Assembly (NCBI GenBank): GCA_033239005.1
Contig: BSQZ01000002.1
Coordinates: 4,944,501-5,008,500 of the forward strand
DNA from: Lamellibrachia satsuma
Lineage: Eukaryota > Annelida > Polychaeta > Sabellida > Siboglinidae
Direction: 5' to 3'
Length of the DNA: 64,000 nt
Shown here: piece after piece, positions 46,601-55,400 of the stretch
How the letters are laid out: every line of letters starts with the position of its first letter
Position numbering within the stretch: position 1 is the stretch's first letter
Made by a program: the position numbers and the translations under genes
Notes under the pieces: model-generated
Told to the model about the DNA's origin: nothing
Databases searched by the model: none
The model's input: only the letters and a program-made list of their open reading frames with translations

Positions 46601-49087
46601 CTTAATGGGTTAACTACACTGACAATGTTGTCAAAATAGGATAAGTAGTTTCTAAGATATGACATACAGTGTGAGCCTTTAACATAATCATGTCACAAGT
46701 CATATTACAAGTTCCAAGTCATTCAACCAATATTTGTGGCACACTGAGAGCTGCTGTTGAATGCAGACTTGGGGTCAATTACATTATACCAATTTCAATT
46801 ATACACCAGTTACAAAGTTCAATTATACATAAAAAATACCAATTCCAAAATACCAATTCCAATTATCAATTCCATATCGAAATAAAAGTATGTGAATAGA
46901 GTAACCATAGACATATTTTAGAGCAGTTTCATTTAATTTATGCACATTATGGTACATAATGGCAAACAAATATGATATATGCAACAAATTATGTTTTGTT
47001 GATTATTTGTATAGCGAATAATTTTAGTTAAAAAATTGCATGATGTAGCAGAAAAAGTAATTGAAAATACCAATTACATTTTCACCAATTCCAATTACTT
47101 TTAAAAACTAAACTCCAAATCCGGAACTGGAATCGGCATTTCAATTCCAGTGGTGTGAAACATGCAAGAATGACCCACCTGAGCTATATTGACATCAGTG
47201 GCAAGACCCCTTTTGCACATTAGATCGACAACTTTGTCTCTGAGGTTTGTGGGCAACCTTTTCACGTTGGTGATGTAGCTTGGCAGATTCTCCAATAAAC
47301 GCCGCAAGGAACTAAAAATAATATCTCCACATTAAACCCAGCACCACCGACCTTTCAGCACATTGGTCTGCATTGTGTTCTATGAACTAAATTGGTCACA
47401 TCTTAAAGTGTACTACAAATTTGGTGTTTTTTATATTTGAACATGAGTTGACATGTGATATACACATAATTTCTTTCATAAGTAGTCTAAAGCAAAAAAC
47501 ATGTTATTTTGTATTGCAATAACCTAAAGGCAATGAAAGCTCTTGACATGGCAAGGAGATCCTTCAGGTAAATGAACACAGAATCTTTTGTGACACTGCA
47601 CACAGCATATGTCAGACCACACCTTGAGTTCTGCGTGCAGGCATGTAATCTATACCTAGCAAGATATTGATAACCTAGAGAAGGTCCAAAGCAGAGCCAC
47701 TAACCTAGTATCTAACATAGCCAAGCTTACAAATGAAGAGAGACTAGGGCACCTGGGGCTATACTCATTGTACTGTCAGTGACAGAGAGGTGACTTGATA
47801 CAAACCTTCTCTATTTCAAGTTCCAAAAGTGGCTTTATGGATGGCAATTTTGCCATGGCCCCATCTCGATTTCTTTAGCTGTATGTCATTCAAGTTCCCC
47901 TTGGATCAACCACAGTAGGGACAGTATATGTACTGCTACAGTGCAAGTCACAAATAAGGAACTGTTCTATGCCATTTTGGACTACTGTACCATGCTTGGA
48001 CTGTATCCGGATCCCAGACACTGAATGAGTGGTACCATGTTGAGGATGGAAGTTTACTCCAACAAATATGTCACCTTCAACATACAAGAGAGTCCTTCAA
48101 ACAGGTAGTTAGATTTCAGATTTGCCATTCAGAAAGCTGGAAACTACCGATCAGTCAACCTCCATATAGTGTGCAAGATTCTGGAAGCTATCATTAGAGA
48201 GAACAATAAATAGTTTCTAAACAACACATCATCATCTAACCGAACCAGCATGGATTCACGGAGAACAAGTCAAATCTGACCAACTTGCTTGAGACCTTTG
48301 AGGAATGTCCCGAGGAATGGACACTGTCAATGACACTTGATGATGGACATGGACTGGATGTCATATACCTGGATTACAGGAAGGCATTTGACACAGTTCC
48401 CCATTGCAGGCTGATTTAGAAATTAGTTCTCAGTTCAAAGCCAGACTAGGCAAATAATGGAGTAGCCTGCCCTGGGATATGGGTTCTAACAAATGCAAAT
48501 GGCCTAAAATAAACCATTAACCAAGCGAGTATGAAGGACAAGAAAGCTTGAGAAAGCTGATGATAGGATTCAAGGAATTTACATATTAGGAAAGATTAAC
48601 ACAACTAAAACTATGTAGACTAGAAGAACAGAGATTATGAGGAGACTTAATTGAGGCTTTTAAGTTTTTAACTGGGAAGGAGAACATAAACCCAGAGAAG
48701 TTTTTTAGAGGCCACAGACACAGTAAAAACAACTTAAACAACAATGTATGAAGCTCTGCCTCTGCAGACGCCGATTTTTCAGTCAGAGTGATGGATGTAT
48801 GGAATTCACTGGCACATTGCTTGACAAAATTATATATACAGCCTTACAAATGATCATTACTTGTAAGTGTAAACCTGTAAATGTAAGTTTTGGTGGTTTG
48901 TGAGCATGTACTGGGGGTAATATCGCTCATGTCTAGCAATTTCATGATTATTTAATCGCATAGGTGATTATTATAAAACAAACAGTAGCTATACTTGTAA
49001 TCCTATGCAATACACTAAATGTCAATACCAGTTTAGCAGACTGGTTACTCGCGAAGGAGTGGTCCATGTATCTTTCACTTTTAACAT
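30775..49087 (-). CDS. AMN1: AMN1 homologue, leucine-rich-repeat protein, complete in seven exons
   Basis: Minus-strand exons in order: 49029-49087, 47179-47311, 39112-39259, 38042-38256, 34920-34976, 34063-34174 and 30775-30854. All junctions are GT/AG with matching phase; 804 nt give 267 residues plus TGA. An in-frame stop two codons before the ATG fixes the start. The N-terminal block (TSLLNC...[15 protein letters not shown]) and the C-terminal end KQITWTIY agree with remembered vertebrate AMN1 (258 residues). In between are Cys-type LRRs: [69 protein letters not shown] and [11 protein letters not shown]. Yeast Amn1 antagonises the mitotic exit network; the animal protein's role is little known. 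No F-box is obvious. Introns are swollen with transposons. Confidence 0.93.
30928..31026. repeat. GCAT/CACA simple repeat
   Basis: Interspersed gcatgcatgcatgc and cacacaca runs, in AMN1 intron 6 close to the last exon. Confidence 0.9.
31334..31790. repeat. 48-bp tandem repeat, about nine to ten copies
   Basis: Units of 48 bp with aagatcctaactgccaggac, then aagcctgatatcatgtac. One copy near 31650 carries a short internal duplication. As 48 is a multiple of three and the unit lacks stops in some frames, both strands stay open ([16 protein letters not shown] units on plus). I read this as a consequence of unit length, not as a gene. Confidence 0.95.
31859..33650 (+). mobile_element. LINE with endonuclease, RT domain deleted, flanked by 15-bp target duplication
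   Basis: Flanked by a perfect direct repeat TATGGTCCTGAATCA (31844-31858 and 33651-33665). A GC-rich 5' leader is followed by an APE-type endonuclease from about 32104: [63 protein letters not shown] small deletion with frameshift lies near 32690. Soon after 32915 the sequence jumps to a C-terminal block from about 33047 ([46 protein letters not shown]), so the whole RT palm is absent. It ends in TAAG repeats. The endonuclease style is that of RTE/CFDP2-like elements; the exact clade is uncertain. It lies in AMN1 intron 6. Confidence 0.88.
34063..34174 (-). CDS. AMN1: AMN1 exon 6
   Basis: 112 nt. The acceptor gtctctttgcag (minus) precedes GAAGTCCATATG; it encodes [20 protein letters not shown], then [17 protein letters not shown], ending on the first base of a Glu codon before donor gtacatc. 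Confidence 0.92.
34175..34919. other. AMN1 intron 5, nothing recognised
   Basis: AT-rich intron without identifiable elements. Confidence 0.5.
34920..34976 (-). CDS. AMN1: AMN1 exon 5 (57-nt micro-exon)
   Basis: Encodes exactly 19 residues, [19 protein letters not shown], phase 0 on both sides, donor gtaatag. It aligns with the VSDSGVIALVSG..AKKL stretch remembered from vertebrate AMN1. The acceptor (catcgtgatag) has almost no pyrimidine tract and lies against SINE-like sequence. Confidence 0.88.
34977..35112 (+). mobile_element. SINE-like tail sequence
   Basis: Contains cgtcttttggatgagatgat followed by aaaaagctgtag and tgtaaaagaccccatg. This conserved body recurs in many tRNA-derived SINEs (a CORE/L2-like tail, from memory). 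No A or B box was recognised at its 5' side. Confidence 0.5.
35113..35527 (-). mobile_element. CR1-type LINE copy F, 3' part
   Basis: The minus strand encodes EEHLKEW, then [37 protein letters not shown] and [18 protein letters not shown]. This is the C-terminus of the same family as LINEs A and B, ending in the ttaaacctt/aacaagattgcc tail near 35125. The preceding residues lie beyond LINE G, at 37715-37765. Confidence 0.88.
35528..37714 (+). mobile_element. Degenerate LINE G, inserted in CR1 copy F
   Basis: Plus-strand RT landmarks in broken frames: NNNYRPIA (near 36345), [16 protein letters not shown] (near 36510), [14 protein letters not shown] (near 36690) and [12 protein letters not shown] (near 36728). 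The catalytic box is lost ([12 protein letters not shown] near 36810). The 3' end has aaataaaacattattattat, an A/T-rich tail. Two TA microsatellites (37440-37467 and 37518-37602) lie in its 3' part. The clade was not determined. Confidence 0.8.
37440..37670. repeat. (TA)n microsatellites
   Basis: TA runs at 37440-37467 and 37513-37603, followed by interrupted TA with ATAAATAT variants. They lie in the 3' region of LINE G. Confidence 0.95.
37715..37765 (-). mobile_element. CR1-type LINE copy F, 5' remnant
   Basis: The minus strand reads [15 protein letters not shown], matching ERIQRRATKMIPELRDLSY of LINE A. It stops where LINE G begins and continues at 35527 with EEHLKEW. Confidence 0.75.
38042..38256 (-). 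CDS. AMN1: AMN1 exon 4
   Basis: 215 nt. Two bases complete Gly, then [19 protein letters not shown] and [20 protein letters not shown] to NFSRAN: two to three Cys-type LRRs. Donor gtgagt. Confidence 0.94.
38495..38791. mobile_element. MITE with TA target site, Tc1/mariner-type
   Basis: Terminal inverted repeats ccgtattcgacctattaagc (left) and, read inward from the right, gcatattcgacctaataagc. TA dinucleotides lie outside both (38493-38494 and 38792-38793). About 297 bp, no coding capacity. In AMN1 intron 3. Confidence 0.6.
39112..39259 (-). CDS. AMN1: AMN1 exon 3
   Basis: 148 nt; acceptor gcaatcgtttcag. It encodes [18 protein letters not shown], then [20 protein letters not shown] to AISSEG, ending one base into Gly; donor gtagtg. 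Confidence 0.94.
39640..40040 (-). pseudogene. Ginger/KRBA2-like integrase C-terminal relic
   Basis: The minus strand reads [20 protein letters not shown], then [19 protein letters not shown], and after a one-step frameshift a Cys-rich end [19 protein letters not shown] and SLSCPNK. From memory this order ([29 protein letters not shown]....CNSRCH.SL.C.NK) is the C-terminus of KRBA2-like proteins, domesticated or transposon-borne relatives of Ginger integrases. The catalytic integrase core was not found upstream, so the copy is a fragment. It probably marks the TIR element as Ginger-like. Confidence 0.7.
40041..41608. other. Interior of the TIR element, no domain recognised
   Basis: AT-rich; a minus-strand frame (41202-41444) and a plus-strand frame (40549-40755) have no recognisable motif. 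It may be a decayed transposase N-terminal part. Confidence 0.4.
41609..45352 (-). mobile_element. Nearly full-length LINE E with target-site duplication
   Basis: Flanked by ATTGCAAATTATATA (41594-41608) and ATTGCAAATATATA (45353-45366), a target duplication with one base difference. The minus-strand order is: GC-rich leader; endonuclease ([30 protein letters not shown] near 44330, then [11 protein letters not shown] and [13 protein letters not shown] near 44050-44150); RT; and a C-terminal C2H2-like finger ([20 protein letters not shown] near 41665-41725). The endonuclease is broken by frameshifts and a deletion after GDFN. The clade is RTE-like or near it, not certain. About 3.74 kb. Confidence 0.9.
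41853..43502 (-). pseudogene. LINE E reverse-transcriptase ORF (549 codons)
   Basis: A long minus-strand frame with the RT order [51 protein letters not shown] and MLFADDSAL; the catalytic FADD is kept. It is followed by a thumb region ([38 protein letters not shown]). Upstream, the frame (ending DRDK at 43506) is separated from it only by a TAG at 43503-43505. Downstream it ends at a frameshift near 41855, beyond which the Cys/His finger continues. So it is a recently inactivated ORF2. Confidence 0.9.
46024..46609. mobile_element. piggyBac-type MITE, 586 bp
   Basis: Ends CCCATTAGACCCCA (left) and, read inward from the right, CCCATTAAGCCCCA, with TTAA at both sides (46020-46023 and 46610-46613). 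TTAA targets and CCC ends are the piggyBac hallmark. No coding capacity. In AMN1 intron 2. Confidence 0.85.
46770..47110. repeat. AT-rich stretch with repeated CCAATTCCAATTA-like motifs
   Basis: The words ccaatttcaatta, ccaattcca and ccaattac recur about eight times between 46788 and 47096. Such short subterminal words are typical of hAT-like ends, but no terminal repeats or target duplication could be fixed. Confidence 0.4.
47179..47311 (-). CDS. AMN1: AMN1 exon 2
   Basis: 133 nt; acceptor tattatttttag; one base completes Cys. It encodes [20 protein letters not shown] then [15 protein letters not shown] to NIAQ; donor gtgggt. Confidence 0.93.
47525..48870 (+). mobile_element. Two rearranged CR1-like LINE fragments
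   Basis: 47525-47880 reads, with breaks, [25 protein letters not shown] and [15 protein letters not shown] (RT thumb). 48120-48420 reads [20 protein letters not shown] and [18 protein letters not shown] (upstream RT). 48580-48820 reads [32 protein letters not shown] and [11 protein letters not shown] (thumb and C-terminus). The order shows at least two insertions or a rearrangement, all heavily mutated. In AMN1 intron 1. Confidence 0.78.
49029..49087 (-). CDS. AMN1: AMN1 exon 1 with start codon
   Basis: 59 nt, encoding [19 protein letters not shown] plus two bases of Cys; donor gtattgac. An in-frame TAA two codons upstream of the ATG makes this the only possible start in this exon. The join to exon 2 aligns without gaps to remembered vertebrate AMN1 (QLLDLC...ISRYLTD). 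As it is short, this is the least certain AMN1 exon. Confidence 0.75.
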
Positions 49088-50302
49088 CGCGTCTTAGTCA
49101 CCAAAACTACCACAGTGTATCATTACACTGACTCTTTGAACCACTAGTTTTCTATTTACGCTCCCTGTCGTTGTTGTTTCGAACTAAAATGAGCCGGGCA
49201 GTAGGTCCAAGGGCGTACGAAGTACAAGAACAACGATGTTTTGATAGGCGCCCATGTCGTAATATATTTGCTAGTTACAACCGACAAAACAAATTATTTA
49301 TCTTACAGACTAAGAAAACAACATATAGTATTTCAATTGTTTTATTTTATCGGTGCACTCTGTAAATACCCCATATTTCACTTTATCAGACGAAAATGTA
49401 CGCAGTTATTTGTAATTTCGTTTACCCTACTTTGCCTCAGTCAGCTGCAAATGAGTACAAACACTGTTTGGAAGGTACCTGCGATGGACTAGTGTCCCGT
49501 CCAGGAGAGTCAGTATAACTGCACTCTAAGTTGCTTCGCACTACGTACAGAATCCAGGTTTAAGCACTGGCCATATAAGCCTTCATGGCTTCCTAAGGCG
49601 TAATGCCTGGGGGATAACTTTACCTTACCTTTTACCTATTCGTAATAATCACTGCAGGAAATGAAGCAATCAATTCGACCCGTGTTTTTTATATTTAAAA
49701 TCGATGCGTTAATTTCGAATTGCAAATTCAATTCAATTCAACTTTATTCTTAAAAACCTTATTAAGTTACGCGAGAATTACAAATGCCATACAGACAAAA
49801 TTAAGGCTTTTTAAAGAAAAAACTATTTGTTTAGGAAATTTCATCTGTTGCTTGGTTTTTTTTAAACGTGTTCCCATTGTTCGACAATCGTTAGTATTTC
49901 ACTCAAAACATCTTTTTAACCATTTGTTAATTTGCACTATAATTTTTATGTCGGTGAAATAACTTTTTATTTCGAATATCGATCCTTTGCGCAAAAGTTT
50001 CTTCGGATTTGTATAAAAACAGCATTTTCTATTAAGTAAGGCAGATTCTGGTCACAATTGATGTTGAAGCAAGAGTTAAAAAAATACTGTATTATATTCG
50101 CGCGCTATATGAAAACTCGTCACGAAACTCGTCCTAGGGGCCGGCCAGTAACTAACAAAAAGCGGGTGGTGATGGCGCCACCTCGTGGATTAATAAGGAT
50201 GATCACGACTACTCCAGTAAATATATTATTGACCAATGGGTGTAAGAATATTTCTTTTCTGCGAAGCTTCCGGTCTTCGTGTTTACGTCAGCAGTTGACA
50301 AA
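49088..50302. promoter_or_regulatory. Shared upstream region of AMN1 (minus) and ArfGAP2/3 (plus)
   Basis: About 1.2 kb between the two divergent start codons, with no other gene. The last 200 bp before the ArfGAP start (50100-50300) are less AT-rich and contain several CpG and palindromes such as ggccggcc (50140-50147). Within it, 49480-49640 resembles a SINE tail (cctgcgatggactagtgtcc). No TATA box or transcription start can be assigned from sequence. Confidence 0.5.
49480..49640. mobile_element. SINE-like fragment
   Basis: Contains acctgcgatggactagtgtc followed by ccgtccagg, a block shared by several invertebrate SINE tails (from memory). The head is missing. Confidence 0.4.
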
Positions 50303-50377
50303 ATGGCAGAAGACGGTCCTTGTAAAGCCGATATAAATGCAATTTTCAAGCGTTTGCGAAGTATTCCCGCAAATAGG
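50303..50377 (+). CDS. ArfGAP2/3 exon 1 with start codon
   Basis: 75 nt, 25 codons: [20 protein letters not shown] then IPANR; donor gttggt. It joins phase 0 to QCFDC at 57061, reproducing the family start. Confidence 0.9.
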
Positions 50378-52437
50378 GTTGGTACATGTTTCATGTTTTA
50401 CCATACGCTTTGAGTAATAATTAATCTATAAATGGATTTCCAAAAGAAAATAACCAAAAGGTCAAAAATCTGGATACGGATTTGTGTTTGGTCTCGTACT
50501 AACTTGCCACATTTCACAGTTCACCAACTCCGTTTCTTCGCGACAGTCTACGCTTCACATGAACGTTTTGAAGCTGCCGTGTTGAGTAACACCGATTTCA
50601 TTTTAAAACAATTTATTTCCTACTCAAACGTCAGAGGTCCTCCTCAATTTTAAACGAAGGCCAATTTTAAAATCATAAAAATGTCACAAATTGAAACTGC
50701 TTGTTTCAACTTTCACTGTTTTCAGACTCATTTACGAAATACTTCATGAAAAGTTGAACCTATATTATCTAGTATCCACTACAACATGCTGGCTTGTTTG
50801 TACAAATATGTTATTTACTTTTGAGCGTAGGTTTTTTTTGCTATTAGTTTCAAAGATGGCCACCATCTCTTAGATGCTCACAGTGGTTGATTAAAAGACA
50901 AGCTGTAGTTTTTCGATGCAATATGGAACATGCCAGTGATGTATATTACTGTATATCCTTCCATCCCGTTATCAAATGCATTACTATTTAGCAGGAATGG
51001 CAGATGAATAGAAACATTTACGTAAATGTAACATGGCATATACCTGTTCCACCGAAAAACTACTTAAACTTACTAGAAACAAACAAGAAGCAAATGCAGT
51101 GTTGAATGTATTTATGAATGTCATGTGTAGGTTTGGTCTGGAATTATGCGAGTCTGCGTAAAGGCTATTTAATGCAAGGCATCATCATTCGAATCTTATT
51201 TTTGACTGTAGATTGCACATACATCCCTACACCTTGTGTGATGAATAACGTGTGAACTGAAAGAGTATAACAGTTTTCGACAAAGATTTCTTCACAGAAC
51301 CGAAAAAACTTTAAAAATTTTTTTTTCAATAGTAAATAAAAAAGGAGGTGTAGACAAATAAGGAAGTGGGCGGGGACAAGAAACTAGTTTAATTATTTTA
51401 CTAGGCCTTATCACATTATTTTAAGTGATGTTTTGCATTTTTATGTTTTGCCATCTTAGTGTCTGCTAAAAAAAATGGCTAAACAAAATCTCATTTGGCT
51501 AAACAAAATTTGAACCTTTAGCCAAATTAGCTAAACAGATTTTAGGCCCAGCACTAGCCTAGTGAGCTTTGTTGATTGTGGGGCAATTTCAGTCCGGTAG
51601 TGTCTTGGGTCATTCTGGGAATCCCACAATAACCCACCAGGGTGGGAACTATAGATTCGTTCAGTTGCTTGGCAGTAATCGGTGTGGTGAGACACATATT
51701 GTTCGAGTTGCATATATATATATATATAAAATATATATATTAAGCAGAGTCGTCTGCCCCACTCTTGAGCTTGGGGCGGAGATCTTGGTCGTGATTTTTG
51801 TACACGCGTATTTGGGCTAACCGTTTCAAATTTGTATTCCATGACATACAACCGACACTTGGGCATCAAGAAACAGAAGAAATGTGCTCCTAATAATTAT
51901 TTGTGAGTACATTTATCTGTCACATAGAAAAGATTTCATAAATAGCCGCCATACTGTGCACATGATGTTGCCTTTGGGTCACATGGTCAAATGCGATTTC
52001 GTGTAGAATGAGGCCAGAGTGGGCCAGCAGCGCAGATATAAATAAAACACCCGTTAGTAGTTTATAGGGGGATGATTAATGATGTAACTATATGGCTAGT
52101 AGACGGTAATTCTTAGTGTGACCTTATATTGATCTACGAGAATCCCGTTTGGTAATCTCGCTTACACAACATCCGGTTATATAAAAACTTTGACAAGCAC
52201 ATGCGTTCTGACAAAAAGGTAATAATTTCACACTTTTACATGATTATTGTCATGTAACTTTGGTGATATACATATAAGAATGCATACAGATATGAAATAC
52301 ATGTTTATTGCTCTCTTTATGGCGTTTATGTAAGGTTTCACGTTTCATGAAAATGTGTACTTTTCTGCCGAGCGTGCTCTCCTCCTATACAACTGCAACA
52401 GCCAGATAGAAAAAATTGTATGGCGATTGACTTTGCC

Positions 52438-52474
<37 letters not shown>

Positions 52475-55400
52475 TGCATATATAGATGTATGTGTGTGTT
52501 ATTTCATAACAAAATAAATGTTAACATTGATTTGGATGGCTGTTGGGTGAGTCACATTTAATGACGTCAGTATCTCGGGGAATACCAGGGAATCACCAAC
52601 GCAGAGATGGTGGACGAAGTTGCAAGAATCGTAGAGCTTGACAATTTTTTAAGACTATTACGCCAATTTACTTAACAAATTCATACTGGTGATATTAAGG
52701 AGGCAGACAATCCAGTTGACTGATTAATGTGATACTTGGCTGTGAAAGTGAACATTGGAGGCTTCCATTTGGAGTGAATCGAGAACATCATAGAGGGCCT
52801 ATATTTTAGTGTGACTGGCACTGTCAGTGGCACAAAACGTCGCCATCAAACATAATGTTACATTGAGCAGTAACTGTTTCACAAATAAAATTCACATTGA
52901 AATGTTTATTAAATTCATTACTTTATTTATTGGTCTGCTAGTTATAAGAAATGAACGACCACGTGTCTGTTTTAGTTTTATGCACGAAAACTTTGCTTTA
53001 TTACGTATAATTATAATTTATACATTTTTGTGGGGCAGTTCAAACCCATCTGGGTTGGTTCAAAATAGGACTGGGCCAGTTCACACTAAAATATAGGCCA
53101 GTTAATTTTTTTGCTAATTTCAAACACTGATGTGAGGATATTATTTCAAATATGCACACACACAAAATGGGGCACAGTTTGGGTTGCTGCAGTCCCATTC
53201 TGCCGTGCATTGTTGGAATTCTATTAATGGTCCATCCTAAGTAAGAATTATATCCTCTTTGCCCCCATTCCCAAAACGCTGAATCTTCGGATGCACTCTG
53301 AAAACATTTTGACGAAAAAGGGCAAACGTTGTCTGGTTATATATAAGGCTATTATCAGAGTAAATTCTTTCAACAATCTTAGCTAAACTTCAAATGCATA
53401 CTCTATTATTAAACCAACTGCCGCTTTGAGGAAGAAACCAATCAAAATAACATACTCACTTCCTGTCTCAATATCGTTTGAGATCCCATGTTTGTTTTTT
53501 TGGGTACTAGGTTGATTCGCCGATAAACCAACAATTTACATGTTGGTCAGTATATGCCATATAGGAATATTTACTTGTTTATGTTGCTGGTAGCAGCAAA
53601 GAACTTAACCCTAGGAGTGACCAATGATAAACTTCCACAGTGTACACAAATTGGAGTTATTCATAAGGGTGCTTTTAAAACATTATAATGTTAATATTTA
53701 TTGCACAGATGTGATTGAGGCATCATTTTGTTGCTAAATATACTCTTTATTATAATAAAATGATAAAAACTACAGTGCATAATCTTATCATGAGGCTATT
53801 ATTATTTGAATCTCATTAAAAAAAGAAGCAAATATTTTAATTTTCACCCTTCCACCAAATAATTGTGGCTGTATGTCCTAGTGCCCTGCACGTGCCAGGC
53901 TTTGGGTCCAAGTCCGGCCCAGCCCATGGGTCAGATCGGGCCTCTAAAAAATTTTGCCGGCCTGGGCTGGGAAAATTTTAAACACATTGGGTTTGGGTCG
54001 AGTCTGGGCCTAGTATGAGCTGGCCGGGCCTGGATCTAATAAGATATTAATAAAAAACACCAGATTTTTAATATTAATAAAAACTGATTATAAATTGTAT
54101 TTCCGGTTAATGAATGTTTAAAATTATTTCTTTAGTATTACATAGTTGCAAATTGAGACCTTGCATGGAATTATAAATGACACCAGTGCTTTATATATTG
54201 GAATGAAATTTAACCTCTTATAATTTTAATAATGTGCATTCTTTTAATAGAAACATTTCATGAATAGCAATGCATAGTATTGCATACACAGCATTTTGCA
54301 TAGATCTAACAGCCCCATAAGTTCACTTGAGCCAGCCCAAATGCTTACTTTAGACACATTTGCAGAGGCAATCAAGCCATGGTTAACCATCAAGGTATCA
54401 CCCTTTGACCATACCAGTGGACATTCTATTGTCTTCCCTCCAAATCTTGCCTGCCTGAATGACCTGCCCACTGGCAACTGCCCACTGCCCAGTGCCTTGT
54501 GGAGTTGGTAGTTGGTATTTTCAATTGTATTAACTACTGTCAACTGTTTAGTGTCTACAATTTCCCCAGTACTGATTCATTCACACTTGTACTAATTCAC
54601 ACATTTCTGAACCTGATCTGTCTCAGGCTGGTGACTGCAGGCCTGCTGGAAATGCCACTGGGTGTCAGTGCCAGTGGGTGACATTTAATTGAAATATCAA
54701 TTAATGCCAAATTAACTGCCCTTACTGGTAACATTAATTAATTAAATTAAGTTAAATTAGTAGTGCTAATTCCATTAACAACTTAAATTAGGTTTACTGT
54801 TTGCATTAGGGTAAAATTAGGGTTAGATAAACAAATCTCCTACCCTAACCATAAGCTAATAAATTAAGCCAAATATAAAAATATGTTATAATACTTAATA
54901 GTAATGATAAAAAGTTGATTATTTTTCTTCAGAATATTCGTCTGTTTGAAGCAGTTGGTTGTGCTGGATTTCTAGAACTCGTCCAGCACACTATGGACAG
55001 CAGACTAGTAAACATATAATGTTCATATATTATTTTTTTATGTTATTTAATAAAACAATATGTATGTATTACAGTTTATTTGTTTCATTTTTATTATAAG
55101 ATAATAACTTTATCTTTTAAAAATTTAGCGGGCTTGACGATTTTTTGCGGGCCTGGGCGGGGCCTGCATTCTGACTGCTAATTGTGGGCCGGGCTTGAGC
55201 TCAAATTATAGGCCCGTGCAGGGCACTAGACTATGTCCAATGGGGAAAATATAGCCATATAGCATTGACCCTCACCATCTCATCAACATAGACACTTCAA
55301 TCGTCTGATCTGTATTGGAGTACGCATTCCAAGTGTGGCACACGAGCCTTACAAAAAAGCAAACACAACAGATAGAATACATCCAGAGTCGGGCAATAGA

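Noticed and set aside
50209..50394. 61-codon minus-strand frame over the ArfGAP start
   Set aside because: It is the antisense shadow of ArfGAP2/3 exon 1.
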